From an uncultured Sphingomonas sp. (lineage in GTDB: Bacteria; Pseudomonadota; Alphaproteobacteria; Sphingomonadales; Sphingomonadaceae), in contig NZ_CAKTFO010000016.1 in NCBI RefSeq assembly GCF_934560975.1, positions 9,914-73,913 on the forward strand: a stretch of DNA of 64,000 nucleotides, written 5' to 3'. Positions 37,735 through 46,166 of this stretch are shown piece by piece. Every line of letters begins with the position of its first letter. The stretch's first letter is position 1. The notes beneath the pieces are model-generated. The model was not told where the DNA came from. It saw nothing but the letters and a program-made list of their open reading frames with translations, and made no database searches. A program made the translations under genes and the position numbers.

Positions 37735-37973
37735 GCCGCCAGATACCGTTCGAGATCGTCGCTGCCGCCGATCCGCTCGCCATCGATGAACACCTGCGGC
37801 GTGGTTGCAACGCCCTGCTCATCCTCGAACGCCTCCACCTCGTCACGCGACGACAGGATGCGGTCATCGACCTGGAAGCCCGCATCCTCCAGCATCTGCT
37901 TGGCGCGGACGCCGAACGGACAGGTGTGATCCGGCAGGATCATGCGGTACAGGATTGCGCTCTTCTCGGCCAT
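37731..37973 (-). CDS. Monothiol/dithiol-type glutaredoxin with CPFG site
   Basis: An 80-residue glutaredoxin-fold protein. The active site is TCPFGVRAKQML, so one Cys of the usual CPYC is replaced by Gly and catalysis would be monothiol. The cis-Pro loop is TTPQVFIDGERIGGSDDLERYL, which binds glutathione in the family. It reduces glutathione mixed disulfides or handles iron-sulfur clusters. It precedes tspO with a 4-nt overlap. Confidence 0.88.
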   Translation of the reverse strand: MAEKSAILYRMILPDHTCPFGVRAKQMLEDAGFQVDDRILSSRDEVEAFEDEQGVATTPQVFIDGERIGGSDDLERYLAA

Positions 37974-38049
37974 GGCGACACTCCATCATCGGACAGGCAT
38001 GTCCGCAGGCAGGTAGAGCGCAGCACCGCCCCAGCCGTTCCGCGCCGAC

Positions 38050-39051
38050 CTATTCCGACCGTGCGAACAGGCTTCTCGCCGGCAGCACCTCCGTCCTGCC
38101 CGACTGGCGGGTGACGGCGTAGGTAAAGCCGCGCAACAGCGCGAACGCCCCCACGTCGCCGCTTGCGCCAAGTGCCAGGAACCCGACCTGCAATCCCGCA
38201 ATCGCGTCGCCGCGCAGCTGGGCGATGTGCCTGACCGCTTCCTCGCACGCGGCCTGCGGCGAGAGGCCGGCGCGCATCGACGCGACCACGCGCGCGGTGC
38301 CGGCAATGCGCGTCACCTCCTCTCCCACCCCGGTCGAGGCGGCGGCGCCCACCCCTTTCTCGATAAACAGGCCGCAGCCCGCCAGCGGCGAGTCACCCAC
38401 CCGCCCGCGCATCTTGAACGCCATGCCCGACGTGGTGCACGCGGCCGCCATCCGCCCGTCGCCGGCGCGCGCCATGATGCCGATCGTGTCGTGGTTCAGC
38501 GCGGAGCCGGGCGGCCCGGGCAGCTGGTTCTCGATATTGGCGATCGGCCTGTAGCGGTGGGTCTTTAGCCACTCGCGCCACGCCGCCTCGGCCGCAGGCG
38601 TCAGCAGCTTGACGCGCGGCATCCCCTGGTCGAGCGCGAAGCGGGTCGCGCCCTCGCCCACCAGCATCGTGTGCGGCGTCTTTTCCATCACTGCCCTTGC
38701 GACGGAAATGGCGTGCACCACGTCCTCCAGCGCGGCGACCGCGCCTATCCGGCCGTCCTGGTCCATGATGATCGCGTCCAGCGTCACATGACCGTCGCGG
38801 TCGGGATAGCCGCCATAGCCGACCGAATGGTTGTCGGGGTCCGCCTCCGGCACCTTGGCGCCCGCTTCCACCGCGTCCAGCGCCGTACCGCCCGCGCGCA
38901 GGGTGGCCAGTGCCGCCTCATTCGCGGCCTTGCCGAAATCCCAGGTCGACAGGACGGCCACCGGATCGTCGCTGGCGGCATGGGCGACGCCGGCAAGCAT
39001 GGCGGCGGTGCCCAATCCGATGGCTCCGCGTCGCGACACGTCGTGGTTCAT
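38050..39051 (-). CDS. Exported isoaspartyl peptidase/L-asparaginase (Ntn-hydrolase family)
   Basis: A 333-residue N-terminal-nucleophile hydrolase precursor. The likely cleavage and nucleophile site is NHDTIGIMA, with Thr189 becoming the N-terminus of the beta chain after autoproteolysis. Substrate-loop features GDSPLAGCGLFIE and ASTGVGEEV follow. The start MNHDVSRRGAIGLG gives a twin-arginine-like signal (SRRGAIGLG, ending AHA), so the enzyme is probably periplasmic. RBS AAAGGA lies 5 nt before ATG 39051. It may be an N4-glycosylasparaginase, plant-type asparaginase or isoaspartyl peptidase; the subclass is not resolvable here. Confidence 0.87.
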   Translation of the reverse strand: MNHDVSRRGAIGLGTAAMLAGVAHAASDDPVAVLSTWDFGKAANEAALATLRAGGTALDAVEAGAKVPEADPDNHSVGYGGYPDRDGHVTLDAIIMDQDGRIGAVAALEDVVHAISVARAVMEKTPHTMLVGEGATRFALDQGMPRVKLLTPAAEAAWREWLKTHRYRPIANIENQLPGPPGSALNHDTIGIMARAGDGRMAAACTTSGMAFKMRGRVGDSPLAGCGLFIEKGVGAAASTGVGEEVTRIAGTARVVASMRAGLSPQAACEEAVRHIAQLRGDAIAGLQVGFLALGASGDVGAFALLRGFTYAVTRQSGRTEVLPARSLFARSE

Positions 39052-39197
39052 GCTGGTCCTTTTCGTCTGGTCGGTTCGGCCGAACGCTACTGTCGGACGG
39101 CGGTGCAGATCAATCCGGTGCATCTTGCGCCGCGCGTCCCCTGCGCGTCCGTGCCCGGTCGCATATCGCCTGTTCGTCCGGGAGGCGGGCAAACAGC

Positions 39198-39845
39198 GTG
39201 CACCCGGATGTTGATCGCGTCGGTGTCTCGATAAGAGACCTGGCCGGGCAGGTTCGTTGGGGCGAGGTCCGCGCCGGCTTGGCGCAAGTCCGGTCGCTGC
39301 CATCAGGCACGGTGCGGCTGGAAAGTGCGCCGCTGGCCGGCCGCCCGTACCTTGTGGCCGTGCATTCCGGCGGCGCGCTGATCCGCGTGGTCGACCACAA
39401 CGGGCGCGGGTTCCGCTGGCTGCGGGACGGGCTGCACAGCCCGGACCTGCCCATGCCGCACGCCCGTCCGCCGCGCGACCTGATCATCCTGCCGCTGCTC
39501 GCCGCCGTGACCCTGGTGTGCGCAACCGGAACCTGGATGGGCTATCGCAAGGTGGCGCGCGATGTCAGGCGGGTGCCGTCAGCAGCAGCGCCCGCCGCCC
39601 CGCCCGCCATAACGCGCATCCTGCCGCGCGTTGAAGAAGGCGGACGCGCTCATCACCGGCTCGCCGGGGTGATGCGCCGCCATGTGCTGGCAATAGAGCC
39701 GGTAGGAGGGCACGCCGACGATCAGGCGCACCGCCTCCGCCAGCCGGGCGAGCCGCGCCCTCATCGTACTGCTACCCCGGCGGGCAATTCGCTGACGGAA
39801 AGCGATGGGATGCGCCGCGCCGCCAGGCAGGTGCGCACCGCGTAG
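39198..39845 (+). CDS. PepSY-like small membrane protein, frame running antisense into ybdD-cstA
   Basis: The supported part is about 39198-39572. HPDVDRVGVSIRDLAG and LPSGTVRLESAPLAGRPYLV form a PepSY-like beta/alpha segment, followed by LRDGLHSPDLP. One transmembrane helix (LIILPLLAAVTLVCATGTWMGY) and the basic YRKVARDVRR then follow. This resembles the C-terminal part of PepSY-associated membrane proteins. The GTG at 39198 has GGAGG 12 bases upstream; no better start is visible, so the gene may be an N-terminally truncated remnant. The last ~90 codons lie antisense to ybdD and the cstA 3' end and look non-coding; a one-base shift near 39570-39600 would end the protein at TAA about 39605. 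Confidence 0.5.
   Translation: MHPDVDRVGVSIRDLAGQVRWGEVRAGLAQVRSLPSGTVRLESAPLAGRPYLVAVHSGGALIRVVDHNGRGFRWLRDGLHSPDLPMPHARPPRDLIILPLLAAVTLVCATGTWMGYRKVARDVRRVPSAAAPAAPPAITRILPRVEEGGRAHHRLAGVMRRHVLAIEPVGGHADDQAHRLRQPGEPRPHRTATPAGNSLTESDGMRRAARQVRTA
39579..39764 (-). CDS. ybdD: YbdD/YjiX family small protein
   Basis: A 61-residue protein with the family pattern VGVPSYRLYCQHMAAHHPGEPVMSAS, usually a conserved companion of CstA. Its ATG overlaps the cstA stop by 4 nt, so it is translated from the same message. The tail RDARYGGRGGGRCC-like stretch is Gly/Arg-rich with two terminal Cys. In E. coli the homologue supports pyruvate uptake by the CstA-type transporter; here that role is inferred from linkage. 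Confidence 0.88.
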   Translation of the reverse strand: MRARLARLAEAVRLIVGVPSYRLYCQHMAAHHPGEPVMSASAFFNARQDARYGGRGGGRCC

Positions 39846-41806
39846 ACCAGGATCGACAGCACCACCGCCAGGAACAGCACGCACAGCGCCGCATCGATGC
39901 GGTCGTTCATCAGAATGGCGCGCATCTCGCCGAGCGACTTGGCGGGTGCCAGTGTCTCGCCCCGATTCAGCGCGTCGGCAAAGCGCCGCGCATGAGCCAG
40001 GAAGCCGACGCGCGGATCGGTGGAGAATAGCTTCAGCAGCGCGGCGGTAATCGTGCAGGCCAGCAGCCACGCCGCCGGCACGCACGTGACCCATGCGAAC
40101 CGTTCCCGCTTCATGCGGAACAGCACCACGGTCGCCAGCATCAGTGCCACCGCCGCCAGCATCTGGTTGGAAATGCCGAACAGGGGCCACAATGTGTTCA
40201 CCCCGCCCAGCGGATCGGTGACGCCCTGGTAGAGGAAGAACCCCCATGCCGCCACGCACAGCAGGGTTCCGACCAGTGCCGGCCCGAACGTGGTCGCATT
40301 GCGGAAGCGGGGCACGGCCAGCCCGATCAGGTCCTGCAGCATGAAGCGCCCGGCACGCGTGCCGGCATCCACTGCGGTCAGGATGAACAAAGCCTCGAAC
40401 AGGATCGCGAAATGGTACCAGAAGGCCATCATCGCGCGCCCGCCGATCAGCTGGCTGAAGATGTGCGCCATGCCCACCGCCAGTGTCGGCGCGCCGCCTG
40501 CCCGGTTGATGATCGTCTGTTCGCCGACATCGCAGGCGGTGGCGGCGATCGTGTCGGCGTCGATCGGAAAGCCCATCGCCGTCACCGCCCGCGCCGCGCT
40601 GGCGGCGTCCGTGCCGACCACGGCGGCGGGGCTGTTCATGGCGAAATAGATGCCGGGATCGATGATGGACGCCGCGATCAGCGCCATGATCGCGACGAAA
40701 CTCTCCATCAGCATCGCGCCATAGCCGATCAACGGTGCATCCCCTTCCGACGCAATCAGCTTGGGCGTCGTGCCGCTGGCGATCAGGGCGTGAAAGCCGG
40801 ACACCGCCCCGCAGGCGATGGTGATGAACAGGAACGGAAACAGCGATCCTGACCATACCGGCCCGCTGCCGTCGACGAAGCGGGTCAGCCCCGGCCTCCG
40901 CAGCGGCGGCGCGGTGACCAGAATGCCGATCGCCAGCGCGGCGATCGCCCCGATCTTCAGGAAGGTGGACAGATAGTCGCGCGGCGCCAGCAGCAGCCAT
41001 ACCGGCAACAATGACGCGACCGCGCCATAGCCGATCAGGATCCAGCACAGTTGAACCGGCGTGTAGCTGAACCACGGCGCCACCGTGGGCGACGCCGCCA
41101 CCGCCTGACCATAGACGATCGCCAGGACGAGCCCCACCAGCCCGATCAGCGACGCCTCCCCCACGCGGCCGGGGCGGATCCAGCGCATATAGACGCCCAT
41201 CACCACCGCCAGCGGGATGGTGGCAGCGACGGTGAACATGCCCCATGGGCTGCCCGCCAGCGCGCGCACCACGATCAGCGCCAGCACCGCCAGGATGATG
41301 ATCATGATCAGAAAGGCGCCGAACAGGGCGATGGCGCCCGGCACCTGCCCCAATTCCATCCGCACCAGCTCGCCCAGCGAGCGCCCGTCGCGCCGCATGG
41401 AGATGAACAGCACCATGAAGTCCTGCACCGCGCCCGCCAGCACCACGCCGGCCAGGATCCACAACATGCCCGGCAGGTAGCCCATCTGCGCCGCCAGCAC
41501 CGGCCCGACCAGCGGCCCCGCCCCGGCGATCGCCGCGAAATGGTGGCCGAACAGGACGTTGCGGTTGGTGGGAACGAAGTCCAGTCCGTCGGACAGGCGG
41601 ACGGCGGGGGTCGGCCGCGCCGGGTCCAGCGCCGCCACCCGGCTGGCGATGAAGCGGGCGTAGAAGCGATAGGCGATCAGATAGACCGACACAGCCGCGA
41701 TCACGATCCACAACGCGCCGACCGCTTCACCCCCCGCACTGGCCACCACGCCCAGGGCAAGTGCCCCGGCCAGCGCCAGCAGCAGCCATCCCAACCGGCT
41801 CACCAT
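39761..41806 (-). CDS. cstA: Carbon starvation protein CstA (pyruvate/peptide transporter)
   Basis: A 681-residue inner-membrane transporter with around 16 hydrophobic segments. Family blocks are FYARFIASRVAALDP, RNVLFGHHFAAIAGAGPLVGP, QDFMVLFISMRRDGRSLG and the late LWPLFGISNQMLAAVAL. It transports pyruvate or peptides under carbon limitation. Start ATG 41806 has AGGGG 8 nt upstream; the frame extends upstream without homology. The ~129-bp leader between the TonB receptor and cstA is rich in stem-loops (see 41807-41935). ybdD follows. Confidence 0.93.
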   Translation of the reverse strand: MVSRLGWLLLALAGALALGVVASAGGEAVGALWIVIAAVSVYLIAYRFYARFIASRVAALDPARPTPAVRLSDGLDFVPTNRNVLFGHHFAAIAGAGPLVGPVLAAQMGYLPGMLWILAGVVLAGAVQDFMVLFISMRRDGRSLGELVRMELGQVPGAIALFGAFLIMIIILAVLALIVVRALAGSPWGMFTVAATIPLAVVMGVYMRWIRPGRVGEASLIGLVGLVLAIVYGQAVAASPTVAPWFSYTPVQLCWILIGYGAVASLLPVWLLLAPRDYLSTFLKIGAIAALAIGILVTAPPLRRPGLTRFVDGSGPVWSGSLFPFLFITIACGAVSGFHALIASGTTPKLIASEGDAPLIGYGAMLMESFVAIMALIAASIIDPGIYFAMNSPAAVVGTDAASAARAVTAMGFPIDADTIAATACDVGEQTIINRAGGAPTLAVGMAHIFSQLIGGRAMMAFWYHFAILFEALFILTAVDAGTRAGRFMLQDLIGLAVPRFRNATTFGPALVGTLLCVAAWGFFLYQGVTDPLGGVNTLWPLFGISNQMLAAVALMLATVVLFRMKRERFAWVTCVPAAWLLACTITAALLKLFSTDPRVGFLAHARRFADALNRGETLAPAKSLGEMRAILMNDRIDAALCVLFLAVVLSILVYAVRTCLAARRIPSLSVSELPAGVAVR

Positions 41807-41935
41807 GTTTCCGTCCCCTGCCATTTCCCGGCTGTTTAGCCGTCCGGGGGACGCGACGATATGGATCAGGTTTGATTTGCCTGCGACGGTCGCGATGGAA
41901 GCCCGGAGCATAGCCCGGGGCTCCCTGGCATGGCG
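41807..41935 (-). promoter_or_regulatory. Structured leader of cstA with nested stems
   Basis: On the minus strand this gap shows several possible helices: CAGG/CCTG around CAAATCAAA, an outer GCGAC/GTCGC, and CGGCT-AAAC-AGCCG just before the Shine-Dalgarno. The element AAACCTGATCC resembles the 3' core of a TPP riboswitch, and GGGAGCCC/CGGGCT resembles its P2/P3 arm. The universally conserved CTGAGA is absent, so I do not call a TPP riboswitch. Confidence 0.3.
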
Positions 41936-44074
41936 TCAGAAGCTGGTCCGCGCAGTGATGCGGAAATCGCGCCCGGCGAGCGGTGCGAAATCCTTCAGGA
42001 AGGACGCATGACGACGCGCGTTCACATCGAAGATGTTGTTGGCGGACAGCGCGAAGCTGACCGGCCGCTCGCTGCCCCACGGGCGGACGTTCACCTCCGC
42101 ATTGGTCATGGTGTAGCCGCTGGTGGGCGTTTCGAAACCGGATACCCGGTCCTGATCGTCCACCCACTCGACCTCGCCGCGGACATCGACCTTGGGCGTA
42201 GTCAGGCCGAGGCCGCCGAGCAGCCGCAGCGGCGGGATGCGGGGCGACGGGCCGACGCTCCTGATCTGCGCGTGGACATAGTCGGCCAAGCCATCCGCAA
42301 CCAGCCTGGCCGCGCCGAACCGGGCCACGGTGACCGATCCCTGCACCTCGAACCCGTAATAACGCGCATCCGCCTGACGGATCTGGTAGACCGGCAAGCC
42401 GTCCTCGATCGCGCCCGTCTGGTCTTCATAGATGAAGTTGTTGAACCAGTTGTAATATGCCGAGGCTTCAAGGGTGTAATTCTCGCCCCGGCCGCGCAGC
42501 ACGCCTTCCACGCCCCACGATTTCTCCTTGGCGAGATCGGGATTGCCGATCTCGAAGGCCTCGGTGCCGGCATGGGGGCCGTTGGCGAACAATTCCTCAC
42601 CCGACGGTGCGCGCACCGAGCGGGAGGCATTGGCACCGATCCGCCATCCGTCGGTGATGGCGTAGGATGCGCCGGCGGACCCGGACAAGGCGTCGAACGT
42701 GCGCCGACCGGTGAAGAATTGCGACTGCTCTCCGTTCGGCTGCGCCTGGAGCCGTGCATGTTCGTAGCGGGCGCCGGCTTCCAGCTTGAGCGCGCCGTAA
42801 TCCAGATGCTGCAGCGTGAACACGCCCAGTTGCTGCGTCTGGTTCTTGGGAAGGAAAGCCTCCTCCCCAACCACGTTGAAGTCGCGCGAGAAATATTGGA
42901 CGCCGCTGGCCCCCTTCCACGCGCCATGGTCGGCCTGTACCAGCTCCAGGCGGCCTTCCATGCCCTTGTTGTAGAAAGCGGTGCCGACCTCGCCATTTTC
43001 CTCCAGTTCGAAGTGGCGATAATTGGCATAGCCGAAGCGGGCGCGGATCGTCTGGAGCAGGTCGCCACCGGTCTGGATCTCGGCGCGCGCATCCACCCGG
43101 TTCTGCCTGAGGTCGAGCCGGGGGCCTTCCTGTTCCTGCCCCGGGCCCGTCGCATACCGCACCGGCACGCCGTAGAGGCTGTCATAATGGCTGTAGGAGA
43201 GACCGAAATTGCCGGTTTCGGTGATCAATGCCGCGCCGACGCCCGCCGTCCACGTCTTGCTGGCCGAATTGGGCAGCGTGCCGCGCAGGCCGGCATTGGC
43301 GGCCAGGTCGATCCCATCGGCCTGCTGGTCCTCATCCTCCGTGCCGGCATTGGCCAGCGCGGTGGCGCGCGCCTGGCGCGAAAGGACGTGGCCGCCAATG
43401 TCGAGATTGCCGGTCTTCTGGTAGCTGCCGTCGGCGTGGACGACCAGCTTGCTGCCGACCGGCGCATCCACCGCCCCGGCAATCGAGCGTTCGTTGGCGG
43501 CGCTGGCATAGGTGCCGATCGCATCCACATGGATTGGTTCGGTCGGCACGGCGCGGGGAATGCGCTTGTCGATGACGTTCACCACGCCGCCGATCGCGGA
43601 CGAGCCGTACAACAAAGCCTCCGGCCCGCGCAGCACCTCGATCCGCTCCGCCAGCAGCGGGTTGATCACCACCGCATGGTCCACGCTGGTGTTGGACACG
43701 TCGATGGAGCCGATCCCGTCCGTCAGCACGCGAACCCGCTCACCCTGGAGGCCGCGCAGCACCGGGCGCGACGCATTGGGGCCGAACGACGTCGCCGACA
43801 CACCCGGCGTGCGCGCCAGCGTCTCGCCGATGGTCGGACGCAGCGCCTGCGTCAAAGCGCCGCCGCTGAGCACGGACACGCCGGACAACAGGTCCTGACG
43901 ATCGCGCTGGAACGGGGCGGTGACGATCACCTCCTCCGATGGCACCCGGTGATAATCCTGCCCGCCGGCGGGTGACGTATCGGCGGCAGGGCCGGCGGCG
44001 GTCTGCGCGGCCAATGGCGATGCGGCCAGCGCAACGGCCATCGCGCAGCCGGACAGAAGGAGACGATCACGCAT
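41936..44074 (-). CDS. TonB-dependent outer-membrane receptor, ZnuD-like
   Basis: A 712-residue receptor with signal peptide (MRDRLLLSGCAMAVALAASPLAAQ), a TonB-box region near EEVIVTAP, plug domain (RPTIGETLARTPGVSATSFG, RPVLRGLQGERVRVL, LRGPEALLYGSSAIGGVVNV) and a 22-strand-type barrel ending in the terminal Phe ARTSF. The C-terminal FLKDFAPLAGRDFR and overall pattern match ZnuD-type zinc receptors. ATG 44074 has AGGGTG upstream; a GTG at 44083 is the alternative. Two Zur-box-like sequences lie upstream, supporting zinc uptake and Zur control. Heme or another metal complex is an alternative ligand. Confidence 0.85.
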   Translation of the reverse strand: MRDRLLLSGCAMAVALAASPLAAQTAAGPAADTSPAGGQDYHRVPSEEVIVTAPFQRDRQDLLSGVSVLSGGALTQALRPTIGETLARTPGVSATSFGPNASRPVLRGLQGERVRVLTDGIGSIDVSNTSVDHAVVINPLLAERIEVLRGPEALLYGSSAIGGVVNVIDKRIPRAVPTEPIHVDAIGTYASAANERSIAGAVDAPVGSKLVVHADGSYQKTGNLDIGGHVLSRQARATALANAGTEDEDQQADGIDLAANAGLRGTLPNSASKTWTAGVGAALITETGNFGLSYSHYDSLYGVPVRYATGPGQEQEGPRLDLRQNRVDARAEIQTGGDLLQTIRARFGYANYRHFELEENGEVGTAFYNKGMEGRLELVQADHGAWKGASGVQYFSRDFNVVGEEAFLPKNQTQQLGVFTLQHLDYGALKLEAGARYEHARLQAQPNGEQSQFFTGRRTFDALSGSAGASYAITDGWRIGANASRSVRAPSGEELFANGPHAGTEAFEIGNPDLAKEKSWGVEGVLRGRGENYTLEASAYYNWFNNFIYEDQTGAIEDGLPVYQIRQADARYYGFEVQGSVTVARFGAARLVADGLADYVHAQIRSVGPSPRIPPLRLLGGLGLTTPKVDVRGEVEWVDDQDRVSGFETPTSGYTMTNAEVNVRPWGSERPVSFALSANNIFDVNARRHASFLKDFAPLAGRDFRITARTSF

Positions 44075-44090
44075 CGATATCACCCTGAAC

Positions 44091-44104
44091 TGATATGTTA
44101 TAAC
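44091..44104. promoter_or_regulatory. Zur-box-like operator, proximal
   Basis: TGATATGTTATAAC, 17 bases before the receptor start codon. It resembles half of the Zur operator known from proteobacteria (ATGTTATA core). A similar sequence lies at 44165-44178 in the opposite orientation. Confidence 0.5.
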
Positions 44105-44164
44105 GGATTGCTGGCAATCACGGCGGAGCCGCAGACGCGCTTCTTCTAGCGGGTGCCGCGTGAG

Positions 44165-44178
44165 GTTACAACATTACA
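44165..44178. promoter_or_regulatory. Zur-box-like operator, distal
   Basis: Reading the minus strand gives TGTAATGTTGTAAC, matching the proximal box at 11 of 14 positions. The two boxes are inverted relative to each other, about 60 bp apart. Confidence 0.45.
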
Positions 44179-44200
44179 AAAGGGCAAGGTTCGGAAATCG

Positions 44201-44230
44201 ATGCCACCGGCGAACCGTTGCGGGTGGCAT
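44201..44230 (-). terminator. Stem-loop terminator after the flavin monooxygenase gene
   Basis: ATGCCACC pairs perfectly with GGTGGCAT across a 14-base loop, 12 bases after the stop at 44242. On the minus strand it is followed by CGATTTCC and, further on, CCCTTTTG, so the U-run is poor. It separates the monooxygenase operon from the receptor promoter. Confidence 0.55.
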
Positions 44231-44241
44231 CGCCACCTCGA

Positions 44242-45258
44242 TCAGGCGGTACCCATCACCTGCGCGGCGAACCGCTCCATCTCCTCCGCCTGCGGGCTCA
44301 TCTGAAGCAATAGCAGATGGAGCCCGGCCTCCTCATATTCCGCGATCCGCTCGCGTAGCTGCTCGGGCGTGCCGACCAGATTGGGGCGCAGGCCACGATT
44401 GGAGACGGAATATTCCTGGATCTTCAGTTCGCGTTCCAGCTGCGTACCCGACAGCCACTGGTCGAAATTGGCATAGCCGGCAGGCAGGTCGGTGACGGTG
44501 GTGATGCGGTCCAGCTCGCGCCTGGCCTCCGCCTCACTGTCGCGGACGATGGCATAGGCCGCCATGCCGAACTGCATGGGTGCGCCGCCCACAGCCTCCC
44601 GCCGCGCGCGCATGTCCGCAATCTTGGGAGCGATCGCCGCGACGGGATCGCCATGCATGACATAAGCGTCGCATTGCGTAGCGATCATGGTCTTGGCCTT
44701 CTCGCTCTCGCCACCGGCATAAACTGTCGGCCGCTTGACCGGCTTGGGCGCGCAGATCGCCTCCTCGGTCCGGTAGAAATTGCCGGAAAAGCTGAACCGG
44801 TCATGGGTCCACAGGCCGTCCACCACCTTCAGCCATTCCTCGGTACGGGCATAGCGATCATCATGCTGGTCGAACTGCAGGCCATATTGCCGCGCTTCGT
44901 CCGCCCACCAGGAGGAGACGACGTTGAGCGCCAGCCGCCCACCCGAAATACGGTCGATGTTGGCGGCAGCCTTGGCGAACAGGGCCGGGTGGTGGAAATT
45001 GGGCCGGACGGCCACCATCAGCTCGATCCGCTGGGTTACCGCCGCCAGCGCCGCCGCCGTCGACCAGGCGTCCAGCGCGGGCTGCTCCACCCCCTTGATG
45101 TCGTTGAGGTTGAGTTCCGCGATGAGCGACAGGTCGTAGCCCCATCGTTCGGCGTCCAGCGCCAGCTGCCTGGCATAGGCCCAGCTTGCCTCCATCCCTT
45201 CGTCGGGCACGTTGCGCAGCCATCCGCCAAACACCGGCATCCAGTAACCATAGCGCAT
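44242..45258 (-). CDS. Luciferase-like FMNH2-dependent monooxygenase (SfnG-like)
   Basis: A 338-residue class C flavin monooxygenase (LLM family). The N-terminus MRYGYWMPVFGGWLRNVPDEG is close to dimethyl-sulfone monooxygenase SfnG. The barrel has AELNLNDIKGVEQPALDAWS, SGGRLALNVVSSWWADEARQYG and the FMN-phosphate region VYAGGESEKAKTMIA. ATG 45258 overlaps the upstream ATP-grasp stop by one base (TGATG) and has GAGGAG as RBS. A reductase for FMNH2 supply is not in view. Substrate is inferred from similarity; other alkylsulfonates or organosulfur compounds are possible. Confidence 0.8.
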   Translation of the reverse strand: MRYGYWMPVFGGWLRNVPDEGMEASWAYARQLALDAERWGYDLSLIAELNLNDIKGVEQPALDAWSTAAALAAVTQRIELMVAVRPNFHHPALFAKAAANIDRISGGRLALNVVSSWWADEARQYGLQFDQHDDRYARTEEWLKVVDGLWTHDRFSFSGNFYRTEEAICAPKPVKRPTVYAGGESEKAKTMIATQCDAYVMHGDPVAAIAPKIADMRARREAVGGAPMQFGMAAYAIVRDSEAEARRELDRITTVTDLPAGYANFDQWLSGTQLERELKIQEYSVSNRGLRPNLVGTPEQLRERIAEYEEAGLHLLLLQMSPQAEEMERFAAQVMGTA

Positions 45259-46166
45259 CAGCGCGTCTCCTCGATCCAGGCGATCAGGCGATCGACCAGT
45301 CGCGCGTGCGGGTCCCACCCCAGCACGTCTAGCGGCCGGGCGACGAAGTTGGACAAGGCATTGATGTCGTAGAAGCGGGCGACGCCGTCGCGATCGTCGA
45401 CCATTACCTCCACACCGCCCAGATCAAGGCTGGCCGCGCGCGCGATCGCCTCGGCGGCATCGCGCAGTGCCCGGTCCGGCTCGACCGCGGTCATGGTGAT
45501 GGTGCTTCCCGGCACCTGGCAGGCATCCGCCGGGCACAGGTCGAACGCGCCACCGCCTTCGACCTCGATCGCGTACAGAAAGCTGCGATCGAGCGTTTCC
45601 ATCCGGGTGACGGTGCCGTTGCGCGCGGGCACATAGTCCTGCACCAGCAGCACGCCGTCGATGCTGGTCGGCAGCGTGCCGTCGGCCACCGCGGCCCGCA
45701 AGGCGTCGCGATCGTCGAACCGCACGATGCCCGCGCCCGCGCCGCCGATATTGGCCTTCACCACCAGCGGATAGCCGACCGATTCCGCCGCCGCCTCCAC
45801 ATCCGCCGCGCGATGGACCACGCGCGTTTTGGGAATGGCGAGCCCCAGCCGCGCCAGCAAGGACAGCTGCCGCGCCTTGGACGTATCCACCGCCAGCGCC
45901 GCCGTGCCGTTCAGCACGCGCGCGCCGGCCCCTTCCCATTGCGCGATCCGGGCGCTGCTCCAGAAGATCGGATGCTCGGCATCGCGCAGAAAGGCCGACA
46001 TGGCGATGCGGTTGAGGATCAGCGGCGCGGGCGCGACCGTCTCCGCCGGATCGAATGCGCCGTGCGGCTGCAAGGTCGCGTAACCCACGCCGCGCGCGTC
46101 CAGCGCGGCGAACAGCGGCATGAACCAGGCGGGATGTTCGTAGAGGATGGCGAGATCAGCGACCAT
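45258..46166 (-). CDS. ATP-grasp superfamily protein coupled to the monooxygenase
   Basis: A 302-residue ATP-grasp enzyme resembling RimK-type ligases. Its nucleotide-binding segment is YPLVVKANIGGAGAGIVRFD near residue 145, and the metal-binding end is LGGVEVMVDDRDGVARFYDINALSNF near residue 260. An N-terminal DLAILYEHPAWFMPLFAALDARG is a pre-ATP-grasp domain. ATG 46166 follows GGTGGAGC; a GTG at 46175 is possible. The product of the ligation is unknown. Single-base overlap with the downstream SfnG-like gene suggests a joint pathway. Confidence 0.82.
   Translation of the reverse strand: MVADLAILYEHPAWFMPLFAALDARGVGYATLQPHGAFDPAETVAPAPLILNRIAMSAFLRDAEHPIFWSSARIAQWEGAGARVLNGTAALAVDTSKARQLSLLARLGLAIPKTRVVHRAADVEAAAESVGYPLVVKANIGGAGAGIVRFDDRDALRAAVADGTLPTSIDGVLLVQDYVPARNGTVTRMETLDRSFLYAIEVEGGGAFDLCPADACQVPGSTITMTAVEPDRALRDAAEAIARAASLDLGGVEVMVDDRDGVARFYDINALSNFVARPLDVLGWDPHARLVDRLIAWIEETR

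Noticed and set aside
41807..41935. TPP riboswitch call for the cstA leader
   Set aside because: AAACCTGATCC fits, but the invariant CTGAGA is missing and the final P1 strand does not pair as expected. Kept only as a structured leader.
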